From NCBI RefSeq assembly GCF_014203555.1, contig NZ_JACHJH010000001.1, positions 668,013-732,012 on the forward strand: a stretch of 64,000 bases of DNA, given 5' to 3'. Numbering within the stretch: the stretch's first letter is position 1; every line of letters starts with the position of its first letter. This DNA comes from Streptomyces olivoverticillatus. Its GTDB lineage: Bacteria > Actinomycetota > Actinomycetes > Streptomycetales > Streptomycetaceae. The position numbers and the translations under genes were made by a program. Of this stretch, positions 15,341 to 23,314 are shown piece after piece. The notes beneath the pieces were generated by a model. It was given only the letters and a program-made list of their open reading frames with translations, did not search any database and was not told where the DNA came from.

Positions 15341-16795
15341 ATGAGCGACCATCCCATCGAAATCCTCGTCCTTCCCGAGCGCCCCGCCGCACGGAACGAC
15401 GAAGTCACCGAATTCGACGTGGCCATCGAGGTCAGATGCCGTTCCGCCGAGGACGCCGAGCGAGCGGGCGGGGCGATGAACCTCTGCCTGGTCATCGACC
15501 GCAGCGGCAGCATGGGCGGGCAGGACAAACTCCCCACCGCGACCCGCAGTTGCATCGACATCTCCCGACGCCTCACGGGTGACGACCTCTTCACCGTGGT
15601 CGTGTTCGACCACACCGCCCATGTGGTGATCAATCCACAGACCCCGCGGGACCAGGTGGAGGAACGACTCACCGCCATCACGCCGGGTGGCTCCACCAAC
15701 CTGTCGCTGGGCTGGTACCAGGGACTCCTGGAATTGCAGAGCCATATGACGGCTGATCACTACGGACGGCTGATCCTGCTGTCGGACGGCCAGGCGAACC
15801 AGGGAGAGACCAAGAAGGCCGCGCTCGCCGCCGTGGCGACCCGCGCCCGGGACGAGGGGATCACCACCTCCACGATCGGCATCGGCAGCGACTTCCAGGA
15901 AGACCTTCTGGAAGCGATCGCGACGGCTTCCGGAGGGCGGTTCTGGTACATCGCCGAGGCCGGCATCGACGACATTCTGGAGGAGGAATTCCGCAGCGCC
16001 CTCACCGTCGTGGTCGACCGTCCCAGGGTCGAGTTGAGCCTGCCGCCGGGCGTGACGGTCAGCGAAGAGCTGAACTCCCTGCGGAAGATTTCCCGCCGGT
16101 ACGGCCTACGGCCCTTGAAGGGCCAGGACACCTTCGACTTCGCGGTGCGGCTGGAGATCGATCCGGCACAGGTCGACGGCTCCGAGTTCACCCTCGGCGC
16201 GGCCCTGTACGACGGAAGCCGCGAGATCGCCACCACCGAGCAGACCATCGCCTTGGCACCGCTTTCCGACGTGGCCGCCACGGAGAGCCATGCGCTCGTC
16301 ACCAGCGTGGTGGAGCAGTACCGGGCCTCGGCCACGGAAGAGAAGCTGCTCAAGGACATGGCCTCGGGCGATCTCAGCAATATGACCGAGATGCTCACGG
16401 CGGAAATCGCCCGCGTGCAGCGCATCGAGGCGGGGTTGTTCCGTCAGTCGCCCGATATCGGCGAAACGCGGGTGGGGCTGGAGATCGGCCATCTCCGCCA
16501 CAACCGGCAGTTGAACGAGACGACACTGCTCGTCAAGGAACTGCTGGACCTGCATCGGGCCGATCCCGAGGTGAGGTATCTGCTCCTCCGCATGCGCAAG
16601 AGCTTCATGCACGAAAAGCAGCGCAAGTCGAGCCTCTACCACGACGTATCGGAGGCGGACGAGGACATCGAGGTCACCCTGCTGGTGCGGGCCCTCGGGG
16701 TCGCCGACATCCTGATCCAGCGCCACCCGGAGAACAGTGTCCGGCTGGAAGAAATGCGCGAGAGGCTCCGTGAGCGACTGGCACTCATCCAATAG
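15341..16795 (+). CDS. von Willebrand factor A domain protein, 484 aa
   Basis: The vWA domain spans about residues 45-225. Its metal-ion-dependent adhesion site is complete: D53-x-S55-x-S57 in VIDRSGSM, a threonine in PGGSTNLSLG and an aspartate in LLSDGQANQG. A beta-rich region follows (about 225-340), then a helical C-terminus (350-484) rich in Leu/Arg/Glu (HNRQLNETTLLVKELLDLH; RLEEMRERLRERL). No signal peptide, so cytoplasmic. Start ATG 15341 after AGGGGG. It overlaps the TIR gene by 26 nt. Cytoplasmic vWA proteins often act as adaptors in conflict systems; that role is inferred from the partner. Confidence 0.9.
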   Translation: MSDHPIEILVLPERPAARNDEVTEFDVAIEVRCRSAEDAERAGGAMNLCLVIDRSGSMGGQDKLPTATRSCIDISRRLTGDDLFTVVVFDHTAHVVINPQTPRDQVEERLTAITPGGSTNLSLGWYQGLLELQSHMTADHYGRLILLSDGQANQGETKKAALAAVATRARDEGITTSTIGIGSDFQEDLLEAIATASGGRFWYIAEAGIDDILEEEFRSALTVVVDRPRVELSLPPGVTVSEELNSLRKISRRYGLRPLKGQDTFDFAVRLEIDPAQVDGSEFTLGAALYDGSREIATTEQTIALAPLSDVAATESHALVTSVVEQYRASATEEKLLKDMASGDLSNMTEMLTAEIARVQRIEAGLFRQSPDIGETRVGLEIGHLRHNRQLNETTLLVKELLDLHRADPEVRYLLLRMRKSFMHEKQRKSSLYHDVSEADEDIEVTLLVRALGVADILIQRHPENSVRLEEMRERLRERLALIQ

Positions 16796-17741
16796 CGGCG
16801 AATGGACGATCGGGTCGAGGCTGATCACCGGATATGGCGGCGGCGTGGGTACGTACGCGGCCTCGTACGCCATCGACCTCGCCTCCGGCCCACTGCTCAA
16901 CGGCTCCGTTTCCGCCGGCATCCAGTTCACCGACCGCTGGGCTGCGGGCGCCGGACTGGTCTGCCGGGCCGACCGGAACTGGACCTTCGTGGCCTTCTAC
17001 GCGGTGTCGGAGAACGCCGACGGCAATACAGCCGTCGCACGGTTCGGCGCGTTCCGGGAAGGCCTGCTGATCCCCGTCGCCCAGCTCGCGGAACCGGTCC
17101 GCCTGGGCAAGGGCTACCACCACTTCTCCCTGGAATTCTTCTCCGGGCGCATGCGCGGCGAGATCCGCACCGCGCAGCACACGTACGAGCTGACGGCCAA
17201 CTGCCCCCATGTGCCGTTTCCCGGTCATGCGGGGCTGGTCAAGTTCTATGGCTCGGGCCTGCTCGCCAAGTCCTGGACGGTGGAACGCAGCCACACGCCG
17301 TTCGCCGCGCCGGCGCCCCGGAGAGCCGGGGGCCAGGAATACGAGTTCAGCGTCTTCCTCTGCCACGCGTCGGAAGACACGGAGAGCGTCCAGCTCATCG
17401 CCAAGGCACTGGCGGCCAAAGGCATCCGCTACTGGCTGGACAGTGAGCAGATCAACTTCGGGGACCGGGTCTCGGAGAAGATCGAAGCGGGGCTCCGGGC
17501 CAGTCGCTACATCCTCCCGTGCGTCAGTCCGGCACTCACCGAACGGGGCTGGACCCGGGCCGAATTCGGCAGCGTCCTCAACGCCGAGCTGAGCGGCGAC
17601 TCGTCGCGGATGGTGATCCCGCTGATGCTGACGGGGGCCGAAACGGACGACATTCCCCTGCTGTTCCGCGACAAGCGGCGGGTCTCCAGCACCAACAAGG
17701 TGGAGTTCGAGGAATTCGTCAGCTTCCTGCTGAGCCATTGA
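16770..17741 (+). CDS. TIR-domain protein with N-terminal beta-sandwich-like domain, 323 aa
   Basis: Residues 191-320 form a TIR domain: strand A FSVFLCHASED, a BB-loop region (GIRYWLDSEQINFGDRV), and a W261-x-x-x-E265 motif in GWTRAEFGSVL that matches the WxxxE seen near the catalytic glutamate in NAD+-cleaving TIR proteins. Residues 1-180 are beta-rich (WTIGSRLITGYGGGVGTYAAS; GYHHFSLEFFSGRMRGEIR) and resemble a lectin/concanavalin-like sandwich, a possible sensor. GTG 16770 is chosen as start for its GAGAGG site; it lies inside the vWA gene, so the two are coupled. I infer a TIR NADase effector or a TIR scaffold; activity is unproven. Confidence 0.88.
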   Translation: MSDWHSSNSGEWTIGSRLITGYGGGVGTYAASYAIDLASGPLLNGSVSAGIQFTDRWAAGAGLVCRADRNWTFVAFYAVSENADGNTAVARFGAFREGLLIPVAQLAEPVRLGKGYHHFSLEFFSGRMRGEIRTAQHTYELTANCPHVPFPGHAGLVKFYGSGLLAKSWTVERSHTPFAAPAPRRAGGQEYEFSVFLCHASEDTESVQLIAKALAAKGIRYWLDSEQINFGDRVSEKIEAGLRASRYILPCVSPALTERGWTRAEFGSVLNAELSGDSSRMVIPLMLTGAETDDIPLLFRDKRRVSSTNKVEFEEFVSFLLSH

Positions 17742-17883
17742 GCTACTGAGCCCCTGCTCGACGGGCTGGAGGTACGCGGCGGCGGATCGCCCGCCCAGGA
17801 CCACGACCAAGACCGCGCCTAAGGCCACGGCCAGGCCGTCCGGGAGAATGGGTGGTACACCGGTCGGGACGGAAAGAGAGATC

Positions 17884-19110
17884 GTGGCCAAGCGCACCAA
17901 CCCCGAAGGCCCGCTGGAGAGCGTCGAGGCGGCCCTGCAGAGCCTCCGCGCCGCGGCCGACGACGATGCGGTGTACGCCGCCGCCTCCGGCCTGGCCGCG
18001 GCGCCCTCCGGCTGGGAAGCCGTCAGCGCCGCGCTGGTGCGGGTGGCCTCCGGGCGTCTGCGCCGCTGCTGGGAAGGCGGCTGGCAGCCCGCGGACGTGG
18101 TCCGGCTCGTACGGCGGGACCTGACGGGCGCCGAGGAGCGCTTCACCGTCCACGTCATCGCCGCCGAGGCCCGGCGCTACGAGCCCGAGACCCTCGGCGC
18201 GCGCTGGGCGGCGCAGCTGGCCGAGCTGGACGCGCAGGTGTGGTGGGAGGCCGACGGCGAGTTCCTGGAGGGTTTCGCCCGGCGCGAGCGGCTGAGCCGT
18301 TTCGAGACGGCGGCGTGCGCGCTCACCACGTTGCGGCTGGTCGACGCGCTGCCGCGGATCGGTGCGGTGGGCCCGCTGCCGGGCGGTGACCGGTCACGGG
18401 CCGCTGCCGGTCACGCTCCCGCCGTGCCGCAGCGGACCCTGGCCCGGATCCGGGCGCTGCTGGCCAAGGCGGAGTCGACGCAGTTCCCGGAGGAGGCCGA
18501 GGCCCTCTCGGCCAAGGCGCAGGAGCTGATGGCCCGGCACTCGATGGACGAGGCGCTGCTGGCGGCCGCGGGTCCCGCCGGGCCGGTGGACGGGCCGGGG
18601 GCCTGCCGGATCGGGATCGACGGGCCGTACGAGTCCGCGAAGGCGCTGCTGCTGGACGCGGTGGCCGCGGCCAACCACTGCCAGGCGGTGTGGTCGGGCG
18701 AGTACGGCTTCTCCACGGTCGTCGGCTTCGACGCCGATCTGGAGCTGGTGGAGCTGATGTACACCTCCCTGCTCGTCCAGGCCACGACCGCGATGCGCCG
18801 GGCGGGGGACGATCATCATGCGAGCGGCCGTTCGCGGCGCACGCGTGACTTCCGGCAGTCGTTCCTGATCTCCTACGCGGCGCGGATCGGCGACCGGCTG
18901 TCGGCCGCGGTGCGGGAGGCGGCCACGCAGGAGCGGCGCCCGGAAGTGCTTCCGGTGCTGGCGGCGCGGGACGTGGCGGTCGGCGAGACGGCGGAGCGGC
19001 TGTTCCCGCAGACGACGTCGCACCGGCTCAAGGGGCGGGACGCGCAGGGGTGGGCGCAGGGCGCCCAGGCGGCCGACGCGGCGGTCATCTCCCGGCGCCG
19101 GGGGGCGTGA
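17884..19110 (+). CDS. DUF2786 domain protein, 408 aa
   Basis: The DUF2786 core is at about residues 180-225 (LARIRALLAKAESTQFPEEAEALSAKAQELMARHSMDEALL), a short helical unit found in phage and bacterial proteins. The part before it is alanine- and tryptophan-rich helices; the part after it is a mixed domain that ends in a basic tail (RLKGRDAQGWAQGAQAADAAVISRRR). GTG 17884 is preceded by GAAAGAGAG. Function is unknown; proteins of this type are common and conserved in streptomycetes. Monocistronic by spacing. Confidence 0.88.
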   Translation: MAKRTNPEGPLESVEAALQSLRAAADDDAVYAAASGLAAAPSGWEAVSAALVRVASGRLRRCWEGGWQPADVVRLVRRDLTGAEERFTVHVIAAEARRYEPETLGARWAAQLAELDAQVWWEADGEFLEGFARRERLSRFETAACALTTLRLVDALPRIGAVGPLPGGDRSRAAAGHAPAVPQRTLARIRALLAKAESTQFPEEAEALSAKAQELMARHSMDEALLAAAGPAGPVDGPGACRIGIDGPYESAKALLLDAVAAANHCQAVWSGEYGFSTVVGFDADLELVELMYTSLLVQATTAMRRAGDDHHASGRSRRTRDFRQSFLISYAARIGDRLSAAVREAATQERRPEVLPVLAARDVAVGETAERLFPQTTSHRLKGRDAQGWAQGAQAADAAVISRRRGA

Positions 19111-19243
19111 AGCGGGGGTGCACGCCGCCGCGTCAGCACAATGTGCGACGCGACCGCGTTCGAGTAACGGTCCGTAGCTCCGGGGCGGCGACGCGATAGG
19201 GGTGGGGCGTTCTGTCCGAGTTCACCTCGCAAGGAGAACTGTG

Positions 19244-19561
19244 ATGCACACCCGTCATGTCGTCGGGGCCGCCCTCGGCGGCCTCCTGCTCGCCCTGACG
19301 CTGCCCACCGGCTCTGCGGAGGCGGCGAAGGGCACCTTCATCTGGGAGGGGCCCAAGGGGCACGCCTACTACCTGCAGAATCCACCGGACGGCAAGTGCT
19401 ACTCGATGAACCAGGAGGCCCGCGCGGGCCGCAACCAGACGGACGTCCCCATGGTCGTCTACACCGAGAAGAACTGTAAGGGGAAGGCCTACCACCTCGC
19501 CCCCGACCAGCAGGCGCCGCGCTCGGTGCTCATCAAGAGCCTGATCTTCAACCGCCGGTAG
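19244..19561 (+). CDS. Small secreted protein, beta/gamma-crystallin-like
   Basis: A 105-residue exported protein. Signal peptide residues 1-27 (HVVGAALGGLLLALTLPTGSAEA, cleavage after AEA). The mature part holds two cysteines (GKCYSM; EKNCKGKAYHLAP) and ends in a IKSLIFNRR strand, a pattern close to Streptomyces beta/gamma-crystallin and protease-inhibitor-like small proteins. AAGGAG precedes the ATG at 19244; an in-frame GTG 3 nt upstream is possible. A strong terminator follows. Exact role unknown. Confidence 0.82.
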   Translation: MHTRHVVGAALGGLLLALTLPTGSAEAAKGTFIWEGPKGHAYYLQNPPDGKCYSMNQEARAGRNQTDVPMVVYTEKNCKGKAYHLAPDQQAPRSVLIKSLIFNRR

Positions 19562-19585
19562 GGGCGGGCCGCAAACGGCAGAAAG

Positions 19586-19626
19586 CAAGGGCCCGGCCCC
19601 GGACGAATCCGGAAGCCGGGCCCTTG
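19586..19626. terminator. Bidirectional hairpin terminator
   Basis: Outer stem CAAGGGCCCGGC (19586-19597) with GCCGGGCCCTTG (19615-19626), with a second inner pairing in the loop. It lies between the convergent secreted-protein and L,D-transpeptidase genes. Confidence 0.85.
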
Positions 19627-19646
19627 TACTCACGAACCCCGAAGGG

Positions 19647-20912
19647 TCACTGGCCCGTGGCGCTCCCCGCGACCCACTGCTGCCAGTCCATGTTCCAGCC
19701 GTTGAGGCCGTTGTCCGGGGCGATCGTCTTGTCGTCGGAGTTCTTGACCTCGACGACGTCACCGATCACGGAGTTGGAGTAGAACCAGGCGCCCGAGGTG
19801 TTCGGGTCGTCCGCGCCCTGCTTGTCCTCCAGGCCCACGCAGCCGTGGCTGGTGTTGGAGACGCCGAAGACGCCGCTGCCCCAGTAGTTGCCGTGGATGA
19901 AGGTGCCCGACGTGGACAGCCGCATGGCGTGCGGCACGTCCTTGATGTCGTACTCGCCCTTGCCGTCGGCCTTGGAGAAGCCCACGGTGGAGCCGTCCAT
20001 CCGGGTCTCCACGAACTTCTCGGAGATCACCATCTTGCCGTTGTACGTCGGGTTCGACGGGCTGCCGGCGGAGATCGGGATGGTCTTGAAGGTCTTGCCG
20101 TCGCGCACCACCGTCATCTGGTGGGTCTTGGCGTCGACCGTGGAGACCTGGGAACGGCCGATCTTGAAGTTGATCGTCTTCTTCTGGACGCCCTTGATGC
20201 CCGGGGCGCCCTCGACGCCGTCCAGGTCCATCTTCAGGGTGACGTCGGAGTTGGCCTTCCAGTACTCCTGCGGACGGAAGTCGATGCGCTGGTCGCCGAA
20301 CCAGTGACCGACGACCTTCTGGCCGCTGCTGGAGCTGACCTCCAGGTGCGACTGGACGGCCTTGCGGTCCTTGATCGGCTTGTCGAAGTTGATCGAGACG
20401 GGCATGCCGACGCCGACGGTCGAGCCGTCCTCCGGCGTGAAGGCGCCGATGAAGCTGTTGTCGGGCGAGACCGTGGTGAAGGCCGAGTTCTCGGTGGCCT
20501 TGCGGCCCTTGTCGTCCTTGGCCTCGGCGACGACCTTGTACTTCGTCGAGCGCTCGAGCTGCTTGCTCGGCTTCCAGGTCTTCTTGTCGGACGATATTGA
20601 GCCCTCGACCGGGTCGCCCTTCTCCGTCGTCATCTTGACGCTGGTGAGCTCTCCACCGTCGACGGCGACCTGGACGGCGTTGATGCTGGCGTTGGCAGTG
20701 CCGCCCTTCGGCGTGATCTTGATCTGCGCCGTGGACGCGTCCTTGGCGGCCGCGGCATCCACCTGACCCTGGGACTTCTTGTCGGAGCCGCCGCCCTTGG
20801 CGTCGTCACCGTCACCGCCACAGGCGGCCAGAGTCAGTACACCGCCGAGCACAGCGGCCGCGGCCGCCAGGGCCTTGCGGCGCTTGCCGTACGTCATCAC
20901 ACGCTTCTCCAT
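19647..20912 (-). CDS. L,D-transpeptidase lipoprotein with Ig-like domains
   Basis: A 421-residue lipoprotein: signal residues 1-30 and lipobox LAAC with C31 as the lipidated cysteine, then a Gly/Ser/Asp linker. Two Ig-like beta domains (about 55-265) precede the YkuD catalytic domain with HGNYWG and SHGC at 355-358, C358 being the nucleophile. It makes 3-3 cross-links between diaminopimelate residues in peptidoglycan on the outer face of the membrane. This matches mycobacterial LdtMt2-type proteins in order of domains. ATG 20912 has AGGAG very near; ATG 20897 is a good alternative. An ECF-type promoter candidate lies about 80-100 bp upstream. Confidence 0.93.
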   Translation of the reverse strand: MEKRVMTYGKRRKALAAAAAVLGGVLTLAACGGDGDDAKGGGSDKKSQGQVDAAAAKDASTAQIKITPKGGTANASINAVQVAVDGGELTSVKMTTEKGDPVEGSISSDKKTWKPSKQLERSTKYKVVAEAKDDKGRKATENSAFTTVSPDNSFIGAFTPEDGSTVGVGMPVSINFDKPIKDRKAVQSHLEVSSSSGQKVVGHWFGDQRIDFRPQEYWKANSDVTLKMDLDGVEGAPGIKGVQKKTINFKIGRSQVSTVDAKTHQMTVVRDGKTFKTIPISAGSPSNPTYNGKMVISEKFVETRMDGSTVGFSKADGKGEYDIKDVPHAMRLSTSGTFIHGNYWGSGVFGVSNTSHGCVGLEDKQGADDPNTSGAWFYSNSVIGDVVEVKNSDDKTIAPDNGLNGWNMDWQQWVAGSATGQ

Positions 20913-20988
20913 TGCTCCTGGACCCCGAAATCCCCCGAGCCGATCGTGGGGCTCGTGGGGCGACCCGTATCGCGGCTTCTCCTACAAG

Positions 20989-21014
20989 AACGCCCATACC
21001 GTTTCGCCCGTTCC
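20989..21014 (-). promoter_or_regulatory. Candidate ECF (SigE-type) promoter for the L,D-transpeptidase gene
   Basis: On the minus strand, GGAAC (21014-21010), a 17-nt spacer, then CGTT (20992-20989). This fits the AAC/CGT pattern of cell-envelope ECF sigma factors. The leader to the ATG at 20912 would be about 70 nt. The gap from 20913 to 21230 (318 bp) holds no gene, only this and the promoter at 21087. Confidence 0.4.
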
Positions 21015-21086
21015 ACACTTGAGGGAATTTGTGGGGAAGACCACCCCAGTAAAGCCCCTGCTCGGGTGGACCTCGACGCCGGGGTC

Positions 21087-21114
21087 TTGACATAGGGCGA
21101 CGAACCGCTACGGA
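21087..21114 (+). promoter_or_regulatory. Candidate -35/-10 promoter for the LAXTG protein gene
   Basis: TTGACA (21087-21092), a 16-nt spacer and TACGGA (21109-21114). The -35 box is canonical, the -10 box is weak. The leader to the GTG at 21231 would be about 110 nt. Confidence 0.35.
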
Positions 21115-21230
21115 CCAGCAGGCGCCCGCGACTTCCCCCCGGAGCGGTCGTATCACTAACATCGGATCAGTCGGGACTCCTCGCAGCTCCACGACCCCCA
21201 ATCTCCATCGTCGCAAGGGGGATTCATCCC

Positions 21231-21620
21231 GTGACCGCACGCCGCCCGCTGCTGACCGCCGTCGCCGCAGGCATGTTGTTGGGCGCGCTGTGGTTCGTGC
21301 CGACCGCCAACGCGACGCCCGAGAGCCATCAGCAGACCGTGGCAGGACAGCGGCAGGAGCAGGCGCAAGAGCACCGGCGCACCGCCGATGCGGGGGGCGC
21401 ACCGGGCGCCGGGGGTGCGGGCGCCCAAGCCGCGGAATCCAAGGGCGCGGACACCAAGGCACCCACCACCAAAGCCACAGGAAACACACAGGATCTGGCG
21501 CTCGCCGACACCGGCAGCGTGGACACCACGCCGTACCTCTTCGGCGGCGTGGCGTTCGTGGCCGCCGGGGGCGCCCTGGTCACCGGTGCCCTGCGCAGGT
21601 CGCGCTCGGCACACCGCTGA
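21231..21620 (+). CDS. LAXTG-type cell-wall-anchored surface protein
   Basis: A 129-residue exported protein. Signal peptide residues 1-29 (LLTAVAAGMLLGALWFVPTANA). The middle is low-complexity and polar (Gln/Glu, then Ala/Gly, then Lys/Thr). The C-terminus has the complete sorting signal: LADTG at 91-95, a hydrophobic helix (YLFGGVAFVAAGGALVTGAL) and a basic RRSRSAHR tail. LAXTG is the motif of Streptomyces class E sortases, which link the threonine to the wall. No sortase gene is in the window, so anchoring would be done in trans. GTG 21231 follows AAGGGGG. Confidence 0.85.
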   Translation: MTARRPLLTAVAAGMLLGALWFVPTANATPESHQQTVAGQRQEQAQEHRRTADAGGAPGAGGAGAQAAESKGADTKAPTTKATGNTQDLALADTGSVDTTPYLFGGVAFVAAGGALVTGALRRSRSAHR

Positions 21621-21650
21621 CCGGGGGCCGCACCCCGGCAGCCGGCTCGG

Positions 21651-23201
21651 TCAGGCCAGCGGGCCCGTGACGGGCTCGACCGCCGCGACCAGCTTTCCGG
21701 ACCGTACGAACGCCTCGGCGGCCGCCAGGTCGGGGGCGAGGAAGCGGTCCTCGCCGGGGCCCTCGACGCCCGCCGCACGGACGGCCTCCAGCGCGGCCCG
21801 CGAGGCCGGAGCGGGCGTCAGCCCGAGGCCTTCGCGCAGCTCGATCGCGCGGGTCGCGGCCACGAGCTCGACGGCGACGACCTTGCCGAGCGCGTCCACG
21901 GCCGTACGCAGCTTGCGCGCGGCGGACCAGCCCATGGAGACGTGGTCCTCCTGCATCGCGGAGGAGGGGATCGAGTCCACCGAGGCGGGCACGGCGAGCC
22001 GCTTCATCTCACTGACCAGGGCGGCCTGGGTGTACTGGGCGATCATCAGCCCGGAGTCGACGCCCGCGTCCCCGGCCAGGAACGGCGGCAGGCCGTGCGA
22101 GCGGTTCTTGTCCAGCAGCCGGTCCGTGCGCCGCTCGGCGACGGAGGCGAGGTCGGCGGCGGCGATGGCCAGGAAGTCCAGGACGTAGGCGACCGGGGCG
22201 CCGTGGAAGTTGCCGTTGGACTCCACCCGGCCGTCGGGCAGCACGACGGGGTTGTCGACAGCGGCGGCCAGCTCACGGTCGGCGACCAGCCGGGCGTGCG
22301 CGAGCGTGTCCCGGCCGGCGCCCGCGACCTGCGGGGCGCAGCGGATCGAGTACGCGTCCTGGACGCGCGGCGCGTCGTCCTGGTGGTGCCCGGTCAGCCC
22401 GGAACCGGCCAGGACGCTCAGCATGTTGCCCGCGCTGGCGCCCTGCCCGGGGTGCGGGCGGATGGCGTGCAGCTCGGGGGCGAGCACCTTCTCGGAGCCG
22501 AGCAGCGCTTCGAGGGAGAGGGCCGCGGTGATGTCGGCGGAGGTGATCAGACGGGCGAGGTCCGCACAGGCCATGACCAGCATGCCGAGCATGCCGTCGG
22601 TGCCGTTGAGGAGGGCGAGCCCCTCCTTCTCGCGCAGCTCCACGGGCTCGATGCGGTGCGCGGCCAGCAGCTGCGCGGCGGGGCGCACTTCGCCGTCGGG
22701 GCCCTCGGCGTCGCCCTCTCCCATCAGGGTGAGCGCGCAGTGGGAGAGCGGGGCGAGGTCGCCGGAGCAGCCCAGGGAGCCGTACTCGTGGACGACGGGG
22801 GTGATGCCCGCGTTGAGGATGGCCGCCATGGTCTCGACGACGACGGGGCGCACGCCCGTATGGCCCGAGGCCAGCGTCTTCAGGCGCAGGAACATCAGCG
22901 CGCGCACGACCTCGCGCTCCACCCGGGGGCCCATGCCGGCGGCGTGGGAGCGGACGATGTTGCGCTGGAGCTGGGCGCGCAGGTCGGGGCTGATGTGACG
23001 GACGGCGAGGGCACCGAAGCCGGTGGAGACGCCGTAGACGGGGTCGGGCTTGGCGGCGAGGTCGTCGATGATCCGCCGCGCCGCGGCGACGGCGTCGAGG
23101 GCTTCTTCCGATACGACGACGCGGGCACCGTCGCGGGCCACGGCGATCACGTCTTCCGCGGTCGTCCCGGCCGTACCCACCACCACAGTGTGCATATCCA
23201 T
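21651..23201 (-). CDS. hutH: Histidine ammonia-lyase
   Basis: A 516-residue aromatic ammonia-lyase. The catalytic loop YGVSTGFG (56-63) and the MIO-forming tripeptide at 145-147 in GSLGCSGDLAPLSH identify it. The tripeptide here is Cys-Ser-Gly rather than the more common Ala-Ser-Gly; the ring can still form from the Ser-Gly part. Further blocks are GLALLNGT and NPVVL. It removes ammonia from histidine to give urocanate, the first step of the Hut pathway. The other hut genes are not adjacent, which is usual in Streptomyces. ATG 23201. Confidence 0.95.
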   Translation of the reverse strand: MDMHTVVVGTAGTTAEDVIAVARDGARVVVSEEALDAVAAARRIIDDLAAKPDPVYGVSTGFGALAVRHISPDLRAQLQRNIVRSHAAGMGPRVEREVVRALMFLRLKTLASGHTGVRPVVVETMAAILNAGITPVVHEYGSLGCSGDLAPLSHCALTLMGEGDAEGPDGEVRPAAQLLAAHRIEPVELREKEGLALLNGTDGMLGMLVMACADLARLITSADITAALSLEALLGSEKVLAPELHAIRPHPGQGASAGNMLSVLAGSGLTGHHQDDAPRVQDAYSIRCAPQVAGAGRDTLAHARLVADRELAAAVDNPVVLPDGRVESNGNFHGAPVAYVLDFLAIAAADLASVAERRTDRLLDKNRSHGLPPFLAGDAGVDSGLMIAQYTQAALVSEMKRLAVPASVDSIPSSAMQEDHVSMGWSAARKLRTAVDALGKVVAVELVAATRAIELREGLGLTPAPASRAALEAVRAAGVEGPGEDRFLAPDLAAAEAFVRSGKLVAAVEPVTGPLA

Positions 23202-23314
23202 ATTCAGGCACCCTAGAGACTGAATCGCTGCCTGTCACTAGTCTGCATTTGTCTACAACGCCGACCGCGGCGCGGATCTTTCCCGGCCCCCGGCAGACCT
23301 TGCCGCCCGGCGCC

